Below, one piece after another: positions 41,889-47,558 of a DNA stretch of 47,558 bases. Position numbers and translations under genes: made by a program. A model generated the notes under the pieces. The model made no database searches and was not told the DNA's origin. It worked only from the letters and a program-made list of their open reading frames with translations. The stretch spans positions 1-47,558 of the forward strand of contig JAURWS010000050.1 of NCBI GenBank assembly GCA_030654835.1, given 5' to 3'. Every line of letters starts with the position of its first letter. Position 1 is the first letter of the stretch. This stretch comes from Gammaproteobacteria bacterium. GTDB taxonomy: Bacteria > Pseudomonadota > Gammaproteobacteria > Pseudomonadales > Pseudohongiellaceae.

Positions 41889-43922
41889 TTATACACCAGG
41901 GTTATGCACCTTGTCGGTATCGCAGTAGGTGGTGTCTTCCAGACGCTTCGTGTAGTTGTTGAGAATACGCATCCCCTCGGCCGGCTTGACCACGCCCGCC
42001 TCGATCTTGCGGCGGATCAGCTCGGTCATGCGCCGGTCCAGGTCGCTCGGCACATACTGCACTTGAGACAACATGTCCTTGATGCTGATGGCCTTGATGG
42101 TCTCCTCGATCCAGAAGTTGCCAGGCTCATCGGCGCTGGCGTAGATGTGCGCCTCGCCAACGGGGCCCAGCAGGTTGTGGGCGTCGCCAAGGATCTCCTG
42201 ATACGCCCCCACCAGAAACACCCCGAGGTAATAGGGTTTGTTCGACCGATACTCGTGCAGCGGCAGCCAGCTCTTGTTGGCGTGGGAGGAGACGTACTGA
42301 TCGATCTTGCCGTCGGAATCGCAGGTCAGATCCACCACCTGTCCGCGCCGCGTCGGCTCCTCATCCAGGCGGTCGAGCGGCATCACCGGGAACACCTGGC
42401 CAATGGCCCAATGGTCAAGGATGGACTGGAACACCGAGAAGTCGCACAGATACAGATCGGTCAGCTGCGTCTCCAGCTCGGCCTGCTCGGCCGGGGCCGG
42501 GTTCAGATGCAGCGCGGTGAACTTGTGCAGCACCTTGCGACAGATGCTCCAGTAGACGCTCTCCACATAGGCCAGTGATTCCATGTCGAGATAGCCGAGC
42601 CGCGACAGCTGCCCGGCCTCCATGCGTGCGTCCTGCGCATCGTGAATCACCTCCATCAGCAGTCCGCGCGAGCGCACTGCCTTCGCTTCCTTCAACGCGG
42701 CTTCCATCCGCAACACGACCGACGTCGGATTGGCGGGCGGCTCGCACTTGGGCGGATTGTCCGGCTGATGCACACCAATCACCGGCACCACCAGAATGGA
42801 GTGATGGGCGGTGATCGCGCGGCCACTCTCGGAGAGCAACGTCGGCATTGGCACACCGCGTTGCTCGCAGATTTCCTTGACGGTGAAGACGATGACGTTG
42901 GCATATTCCCGCAGGCCGTAGTTGATCGAGGATTCCCCCTCTTCGTACTCTCCGCCATGAGCACCGCCATGCCCCGCACCGTGACCGCTCCCGTAGTTGC
43001 CACCATAGTTCACGCCGAGGCCGCCCCCGACATCGAGGTATTTCACCTTGACACCGCGCAGGTGCAGATCGGCATAGAACTGCGTAATCTCGCGCACCGC
43101 AGAGCGCAGGGCCTGGGTGTCGGCGATCTGACTGCCAAGGTGGAAGTGCAACAACTCCAGACAGTCGCCGCTGCCGCGCTTCTCCAGCTCATGCACCAGC
43201 TGCACCAGCTCGGGAACCGTGAGACCAAACTTGGAGCCAGAGCCACCGGACTCGAACCAGCGGCCCGAGCCGCGTGTCGAAAGCTTCATGCGCACGCCCA
43301 AGCGCGGCGTCAGGCGCACGTCAGTGTCACGCGGCATCTCGCGCTGGTCGGCCAGCACCAGCAACTGCTCGAACTCGGAATATTTTTCGATCACCGGCAG
43401 CACCTGCTGCCCCAACTGCTGTGCATTGAGCATGAGCGTCAGCATCGAGTGATCCTTGACGCCGTTGCACAGCATCAGGATGTCATCGCCGATCAACGCC
43501 AGCGTCGCCATCAGCTCGGCACGCGAACCACATTCGAGCCCCAGATTGAATTCCTTGCCGGCGTCCATGACTTCGGCAACCACCTCGTGCAGCTGATTCA
43601 CCTTGATCGGATAAATGGTGCGGTACTCGCCGGTGTAACCCGCCTCGGCGATGGTCTCGCGGAAAGTCTGATTGAGACGCCGCACGCGCGCGCTGATGAT
43701 GTCCTGAAAGCGCACGATCAACGGGAATGTGCAGCCTTCTTTGATGGCCGCGTCGATCACTTCGGTGATATCGATCTCCAGATCACTGCCCGGGATCGGC
43801 CGGACCGCCACGTGGCCCTTGTCGTTGACGCCGTAGAAGCCGGCATTCCAGCTCTTCATGGCATAGAGTTCCTCTGCGGCGGCAGAGGTCCAGGCTTTCT
43901 TCGGTGCGGTGTTATCGATCAC
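41889..43922 (-). CDS. speA: Biosynthetic arginine decarboxylase
   Basis: 677 residues. It converts arginine to agmatine with PLP. The PLP lysine is Lys107 in TIYPIKVNQLHEVV; FNLGLECGSRAELMATLALI, GSGSKFGLTVPELV, YLDVGGGLGVNY and LLSESGRAITAHHS belong to the alanine-racemase-fold domain, and PVMPLDRLDEEPTRRGQVVD to the C-terminal half. Residues about 306-330 form an unusual Gly/His-rich insertion (YGSGHGAGHGGAHGGEYEEG). GTG 43922 is the start, with AAGGA seven bases upstream; the longer frame only reads through the REP. It lies downstream of speB on the same strand, separated by the REP. Confidence 0.95.
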   Translation of the reverse strand: MIDNTAPKKAWTSAAAEELYAMKSWNAGFYGVNDKGHVAVRPIPGSDLEIDITEVIDAAIKEGCTFPLIVRFQDIISARVRRLNQTFRETIAEAGYTGEYRTIYPIKVNQLHEVVAEVMDAGKEFNLGLECGSRAELMATLALIGDDILMLCNGVKDHSMLTLMLNAQQLGQQVLPVIEKYSEFEQLLVLADQREMPRDTDVRLTPRLGVRMKLSTRGSGRWFESGGSGSKFGLTVPELVQLVHELEKRGSGDCLELLHFHLGSQIADTQALRSAVREITQFYADLHLRGVKVKYLDVGGGLGVNYGGNYGSGHGAGHGGAHGGEYEEGESSINYGLREYANVIVFTVKEICEQRGVPMPTLLSESGRAITAHHSILVVPVIGVHQPDNPPKCEPPANPTSVVLRMEAALKEAKAVRSRGLLMEVIHDAQDARMEAGQLSRLGYLDMESLAYVESVYWSICRKVLHKFTALHLNPAPAEQAELETQLTDLYLCDFSVFQSILDHWAIGQVFPVMPLDRLDEEPTRRGQVVDLTCDSDGKIDQYVSSHANKSWLPLHEYRSNKPYYLGVFLVGAYQEILGDAHNLLGPVGEAHIYASADEPGNFWIEETIKAISIKDMLSQVQYVPSDLDRRMTELIRRKIEAGVVKPAEGMRILNNYTKRLEDTTYCDTDKVHNPGV

Positions 43923-43944
43923 ATTCTCTTCCTTCGATGAATTC

Positions 43945-44026
43945 TGTGGGAGCGGGCCTGCCCGCGATGCCCTCACGTGGCACAGACGTCGCGGGCACAG
44001 GCATCGCGGGCAGGCCCGCTCCCACA
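43945..44026. repeat. REP cluster between speB and speA
   Basis: The left copy (TGTGGGAGCGGGCCTGCCC) and the right copy (GCGGGCAGGCCCGCTCCCAC) match exactly in stem type. Between them is a second partial reverse core (GTCGCGGGCACAGGC). A run of eight T follows at 44029-44036, which on the plus strand mimics a terminator, but both genes are on the minus strand. It may set different mRNA levels for speB and speA. Confidence 0.88.
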
Positions 44027-44035
44027 GTGTTTTTT

Positions 44036-45013
44036 TTAGGCAGTCGGGCGTCTGCTGGCGGCGTACAGACACAACAGTTCTATGGCAATCTGGGCTGCGG
44101 CCAACGCAGTGATCTCGGCGTGATCGTAGGCAGGTGCCACTTCGACCACATCCATTCCCACCAGGTTGATGCCGACAAGCCCACGAATAATCTCCAGCGC
44201 CTGATACGAGGACAACCCTCCCGGTACCGGCGTGCCTGTACCCGGCGCGAAAGCCGGATCGAGACAGTCGATGTCGAAGGTCAGATAGACCGGATTCTGC
44301 CCCACTCGCGCGCGTATCTGCGCGATTGCCGCATCACAACCCTGTCGATGTACATCGGATGCCGAGAGTATCTGATAGCCGAGAGTAGCATCGTTCGTAG
44401 TACGAATGCCGATCTGAATCGACTGCTCAGGCAGCACGACGCCCTCTTTGGCGGCCTTGTAAAACATGGTGCCGTGATTGATGCCCTCGCCGGAGGAAGG
44501 CCAGGTGTCGGTGTGGGCATCGAAGTGGATCAGACTCAGTGGTCCGTGCACCTTGGCGTGAGCGCAGAGGCTGGGATAGGAGATGAAGTGATCCCCCCCC
44601 AGCAGCAACGAGGCCGCGCCAGCATCGAGAATGCGGGCCACATGTTGCTCGATATGCGCCACGCCCAGCAAACCACCACCGCTGTGATTTTCGCAGTCAC
44701 CGTAGTCGATGACAGCCATCTCTGCCAGCGGGTCCTTTTTCCACGGCCAGGGACGCTCCCAGGCCAGCGACAGCGATGCGTTGCGAATGGCGCGCGGCCC
44801 GAGTCTGGCGCCCGAGCGATTGGTAGTGGCGATGTCCAGCGGCACACCGCTCACGGCGACATCCACGCCAGTGAGGTCGCGAGAGTACGGCACGCGGAAG
44901 AAACTGCCTGCGCCGCCGAAGCTGTGCGAGCCGACCATCCCCGAACCAGGTTTGCCGACGATGGCGTTGTCCCAGCTCTGCCTGTCCTGCTCTGTCGACA
45001 CTTTGTCAGTCAT
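44036..45013 (-). CDS. speB: Agmatinase
   Basis: 325 residues of the ureohydrolase family. Mn-binding motifs are all present: LLLGGDHFISYP, LIHFDAHTDTWP and YLTFDIDCLDPAFAPGTGTP. GIPLDIAT-type glycine-rich sequence VSGVPLDIATTNRSGARLGP is conserved. It hydrolyses agmatine to putrescine and urea, the step after SpeA, so speB and speA form a putrescine route. ATG 45013 is chosen because GGAG lies nine bases upstream; ATG 45043 adds ten residues and cannot be excluded. Confidence 0.93.
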   Translation of the reverse strand: MTDKVSTEQDRQSWDNAIVGKPGSGMVGSHSFGGAGSFFRVPYSRDLTGVDVAVSGVPLDIATTNRSGARLGPRAIRNASLSLAWERPWPWKKDPLAEMAVIDYGDCENHSGGGLLGVAHIEQHVARILDAGAASLLLGGDHFISYPSLCAHAKVHGPLSLIHFDAHTDTWPSSGEGINHGTMFYKAAKEGVVLPEQSIQIGIRTTNDATLGYQILSASDVHRQGCDAAIAQIRARVGQNPVYLTFDIDCLDPAFAPGTGTPVPGGLSSYQALEIIRGLVGINLVGMDVVEVAPAYDHAEITALAAAQIAIELLCLYAASRRPTA

Positions 45014-45061
45014 CGTACCTGGCTCCAGTTGCTTGACTCTCATTGCGCTTGAATAGCTTCC

Positions 45062-46633
45062 CTAACGCTCCAGCCGCAGCAGCGATGGCGTGCTGGCAGG
45101 GGCGCGTCGATACTGCGTCAGTTGTTCGAATTCATACCCCAGGGCCAGCAGGCGCGCATCCGTAAAAGCAGCGCTGAGCAACTCGATCCCCAGCGGCAGC
45201 CCCTCAGCCGTGAAACCCATTGGCAGCGACAAGGCCGGCAACCCGGAATTGGCGCTGAGGCTGCAGTTGTTGCCGGGCTGCGGCTCACCGATGACCACCG
45301 GCAAGGCGCCAATCGGCGGGTAGGCGAGCAGCTCCAGATTCTGTGCCTGCATCGCGACCTCAATGGCAGCGCGCAACCCCTGCCGGGCAAGCAAGGCGGC
45401 GCTATAGAGTACCGGATCCTGCGTCGCAGCAGCACTGCGGGTGAGCACACCGTCCACAGCGTCGTTATGCAGGCCCGTGGCGACGATGGCCTCCAGGCTG
45501 GTGTAGTCAGTGCTCCCGAACTCGGCGAGCCAGGCGTTCAGGTCACTCTCGAACTCCTGCCCGATCACGCCCGAGCGCGAAATGAGATCGCTGAAACCGG
45601 GGATGCGGATGTCGACGACCACCGCGCCCTGCTCTGTCATCTGCGCCAATGCAGCATCCAGCAGCACCTGCACGGGAGTCTGTGCGGTATCGTAGTAATC
45701 CAGCAGACGACCGATGCGCACACCCTGCAGCGAGGCCTTGCCCAACTGCTCGCGGAATCGTGGCGGCTTGCGTTCCTGCATGGGAGCGGTAGCCGGGTCG
45801 AGGGGATCGTAGCCCACGACGATATCCAGCACGACCGCCAGATCGGTGATGCTGCGCGCCAGCGGGCCGGCGACGTCCTGCGTGCTGGAGAGCGGCATTA
45901 CCCCATAGATACTCGACAAGCCCTTGGTGGGGCGCAGGCCGACCAGATTATTGAAGGCGGCGGGAATACGAATCGAGCCACAGGTGTCCGAGCCCATGCC
46001 AATCGTCGCGAAGCCAGCGGCAACGGCGGCCGCCGAACCACCACTGGAGCCACCGGGGATGCGCGTCAAGTCGTAGGGGTTGCGAGTCTGCCCGCCCAGC
46101 GAGCTGATGGTGGTGATGCCATAAGCGAATTCATGCAGGTTGGCCTTGCCGAGGATCACGGCACCGGCGTCCAGCAGACGCTGCACCTGCGTGGCGTTGG
46201 CATCGGGAATGAAGTCGGCCAGCGCCTGCGAGCCACCGCTGGTGGGCATGTCCTGAGTCGCATAGTTGTCTTTGAGGATTACGGGGATGCCATGGAGCGG
46301 ACCGCGCGGGCCGGTCTGACGACGCTCCTCGTCCAGTGCCTGCGCCTGCTCGCGAGCTTGCGGGTTGAGATGGATGATGGCGTTGAGCGCAGGCCCTTGA
46401 TCGTCGAACGCTTCGATGCGCGCCAGCGACTCGGCGACCAGCACCGCCGCAGTCAACTCCCCCTTCTCCATGGCCAGTTGCAGATCGCGGATACTGGCTT
46501 CGCCGATGTCGGGAGTCTGGGCCTGCACGAGGGACGTTGCCGACAGCACGAAGGCCAGAAGGAAGCAGAACGTGGGCCAGTGCGGTGACACGGGAGTGCT
46601 GGTGACAGGTGATGCCTGGTTCGTGTGCAACAT
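45062..46633 (-). CDS. Exported amidase (amidase signature family)
   Basis: 523 residues. A Sec signal peptide (WPTFCFLLAFVLSATSLVQA) precedes the amidase signature domain. The triad Lys121 (IPVILKDNYA), cis-Ser196 (RIPGGSSGGSAAAVAAG) and Ser220 (GSDTCGSIRIPAA) is complete with the usual spacing. Secreted members act on peptide or aryl amides; the natural substrate is unknown. ATG 46633 has GGAG five bases upstream; the longer frame would translate the REP. The stop lies 18 bases before speB's upstream region, so transcription may continue into speB. Confidence 0.92.
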   Translation of the reverse strand: MLHTNQASPVTSTPVSPHWPTFCFLLAFVLSATSLVQAQTPDIGEASIRDLQLAMEKGELTAAVLVAESLARIEAFDDQGPALNAIIHLNPQAREQAQALDEERRQTGPRGPLHGIPVILKDNYATQDMPTSGGSQALADFIPDANATQVQRLLDAGAVILGKANLHEFAYGITTISSLGGQTRNPYDLTRIPGGSSGGSAAAVAAGFATIGMGSDTCGSIRIPAAFNNLVGLRPTKGLSSIYGVMPLSSTQDVAGPLARSITDLAVVLDIVVGYDPLDPATAPMQERKPPRFREQLGKASLQGVRIGRLLDYYDTAQTPVQVLLDAALAQMTEQGAVVVDIRIPGFSDLISRSGVIGQEFESDLNAWLAEFGSTDYTSLEAIVATGLHNDAVDGVLTRSAAATQDPVLYSAALLARQGLRAAIEVAMQAQNLELLAYPPIGALPVVIGEPQPGNNCSLSANSGLPALSLPMGFTAEGLPLGIELLSAAFTDARLLALGYEFEQLTQYRRAPASTPSLLRLER

Positions 46634-46650
46634 GAGTTCTCCACTGGTTT

Positions 46651-46714
46651 TGTGGGAGCGTGCCTGCACGCGATGACCAGCGCAGGATTCATCGCGTGCA
46701 GGCACGCTCCCACA
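46651..46714. repeat. Matched REP pair (T-A stem variant)
   Basis: Left stem GCGTGC-CT-GCACGC after TGTGGGA; right copy is its exact inverse (GCGTGC-AG-GCACGC, TCCCACA). The spacer is only about 15 bases. It separates the YgfB-family gene from the amidase gene, both on the minus strand. Confidence 0.9.
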
Positions 46715-46722
46715 GGGCTATC

Positions 46723-47289
46723 CTAACTGTCTCTCTTGGTGCTCGCCAAGAGTTCACTGCTCATCAGCAACACCGCGACCTTCAGATATTCGACCAGCTC
46801 CGCATAGGCGCTCTCGTTGCTCTCGTCGTCCTCTGTACCGAAGTCATCGGCAAGGTTGGCAATGTTGACGATGTCCTTCAACGCTTCCTCGGTCTCAGGG
46901 CTGAAATTGGCGATGCCCCTCTGTCCGCTCGCCGTGCCGAAGCCCACGAGAAACCCCTGACACCACGCGGCCAGACAGCGCACGCGCTGGGACAAATCCA
47001 GCTCGTCATCGGGCAGGAACAAGGTGTAACACGAATCGCTGTTGAACATCTCACGTTCGATGAATTCATACATCTGCAATATGGTGTGGCGATTAAGTTC
47101 GGAACAGCTCTCCGCGTCGACATGCTTGACCACCAGGTTGACGACGCTGTCCGGGCGAATCTTCAGGCCCGTAGTAACGACACCCGACAACAGGCCATGA
47201 ATTTCCGAGGGTGAGACCTCATAACCGAACTCCATGAACTGGTTGCAGCACTGGTCAAAGTCGAGCGCGAGGGTTTCTTCTTGTTTCAA
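46723..47289 (-). CDS. UPF0149 (YgfB/YecA) family protein
   Basis: 188 residues, acidic and helical. Features typical of the family are SPSEIHGLLSGVVTTG near the N-terminus, AAWCQGFLVGFGTASG in the centre and EYLKVAVLLMSSEL at the end. In P. aeruginosa YgfB affects ampDh3 and beta-lactam resistance through AlpA-dependent antitermination; the wider role is open. The start is TTG 47289 with AAGGA nine bases upstream, as no ATG is in frame nearby. In related genomes the divergent neighbour is usually a small coiled-coil gene followed by zapA and 6S RNA. Confidence 0.88.
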   Translation of the reverse strand: MKQEETLALDFDQCCNQFMEFGYEVSPSEIHGLLSGVVTTGLKIRPDSVVNLVVKHVDAESCSELNRHTILQMYEFIEREMFNSDSCYTLFLPDDELDLSQRVRCLAAWCQGFLVGFGTASGQRGIANFSPETEEALKDIVNIANLADDFGTEDDESNESAYAELVEYLKVAVLLMSSELLASTKRDS

Positions 47290-47318
47290 ATGTCCAATTC
47301 CTTGTCGTGTACGTTTCC

Positions 47319-47439
47319 TGTGGGAGCGGGCCCGCCCGCGATGAAATTTGGGAAATTTGGGGTCAGAGTAAAAATACAGCCTGTATTTTTACTCTGACCC
47401 CAAATTTTTCTCATACAATCGCGAGCAGGCTCGCTTGTA
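47319..47439. repeat. REP pair split by a palindromic element
   Basis: A forward REP (TGTGGGAGCGGGCCCGCCC, then GCGAT) occupies 47319-47342, and a reverse half (ATCGCGAGCAGGCTCGCT) lies at 47418-47435. The bases between them are almost entirely the long palindrome. The reverse half is flanked by CATACAA and TTGTATG, which lengthen its hairpin. The two halves are of different stem type (GGGC and GAGC). Confidence 0.7.
47343..47407. repeat. Long perfect palindrome (copy 2)
   Basis: Arms 47353-47379 and 47381-47407 are exact 27-bp reverse complements around C47380. The sequence equals copy 1 at 27032-27088, except that the central base is C and not G, so this copy is in the opposite orientation. 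A partial extra left arm (GAAATTTGGG) precedes it, as in copy 1. Confidence 0.87.
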
Positions 47440-47440
47440 T

Positions 47441-47558
47441 GTTTATGGTGGACAAGCGATAAGGGGCTTGTCGGGGGTGGAGGGACTAGGCTCGCATCTG
47501 CATAGACAGACCGTGGGAGACATCGCCCCACCTTCTCACCGCAAGCGCCAATAAGGAA
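47441..47558 (+). promoter_or_regulatory. Probable leader of a divergent gene beyond the window
   Basis: No gene is seen. The last bases, AATAAGGAA, look like a ribosome binding site for a plus-strand gene starting just outside. By analogy with Pseudomonas, where a YgfB gene diverges from a small coiled-coil gene and zapA, this may be that leader. The position of the promoter is not clear. Confidence 0.35.

Noticed and set aside
44010-44036. Rho-independent terminator on the plus strand (hairpin plus T8)
   Set aside because: No plus-strand gene lies upstream. The hairpin is a REP, and the T-run lies between two minus-strand genes.
43923-44072. Upstream extension of speA by 50 codons
   Set aside because: The added residues are the translation of the REP between speB and speA; GTG 43922 has a proper ribosome binding site.
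46634-46705. Upstream extension of the amidase by 24 codons
   Set aside because: It reads through a REP hairpin; ATG 46633 starts a normal signal peptide and has GGAG upstream.
7496-47440. Repeated GTGGGAGC sequences considered as a CRISPR-like array
   Set aside because: Copies are dispersed and occur as inverted pairs with no regular spacers, which is the REP pattern.

Overview
The window looks like chromosomal DNA of a GC-rich gammaproteobacterium, perhaps a Pseudomonas-like or marine/oligotrophic lineage. The evidence is the gene content (fused SpmA/SpmB-type protein, UPF0149/YgfB protein, SpeA/SpeB pair, CigR-like lipoprotein, TgpA/DUF58/MoxR cluster) and at least eight Pseudomonas-type REP hairpin elements between and inside genes. 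I cannot name a genus. No rRNA, tRNA, CRISPR array or intact transposase was seen.

Layout. 1-2283 is accessory debris: the 3' end of a DUF222/HNH-type gene, an hsdM remnant, a small Cys-rich gene broken by an in-frame TGA, a Phd-type antitoxin with a foreign C-terminus, a complete VapBC module with a likely operator, and a GNAT acetyltransferase. 2391-7483 carries a secreted cytochrome c / possible outer-membrane-barrel pair, a YfiR-type periplasmic protein paired with a chemoreceptor, and a Tat-type dienelactone hydrolase. 7621-12600 (minus) is a MacA-MacB-outer membrane factor efflux operon. 12776-18704 holds a nucleoside-recognition membrane protein, a TAXI-TRAP transporter, a TM2-like protein and a Ca/Na antiporter. 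18773-27006 is a tight DUF58-TgpA-MoxR-TPR-MFS run. 27120-33430 contains a Na/Pi cotransporter, CopCD, a 2-hydroxyacid dehydrogenase, a PQQ-type sugar dehydrogenase and a beta-carbonic anhydrase. 41423-47289 has a CigR-like lipoprotein, speA, speB, an amidase and a YgfB-family gene; the window ends in what is probably the leader of a divergent gene.

The most unusual part is 33469-41278. Five overlapping minus-strand genes encode a fatty acyl-AMP ligase, an acyl carrier protein, an LpxL-like acyltransferase, a CvaA/HlyD-type adaptor and a C39-peptidase ABC exporter. They lie behind a good sigma70 promoter, and a gene for a six-ligand diiron oxygenase/desaturase-like protein diverges from them. 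The parts suggest that a fatty acid is activated, loaded on the carrier, perhaps oxidised, transferred to an acceptor, and that a leader-bearing product is cut and exported. No precursor peptide gene is visible, so the product is unknown.

The window is also informative about repeats. REP stems covary (G-C, A-T and T-A at the same stem position) and occur as matched inverted pairs. Two REP-derived stretches lie inside reading frames (tgpA-like and TPR genes). A near-perfect palindrome with 27-28 bp arms occurs twice, once apparently inserted inside a REP pair.
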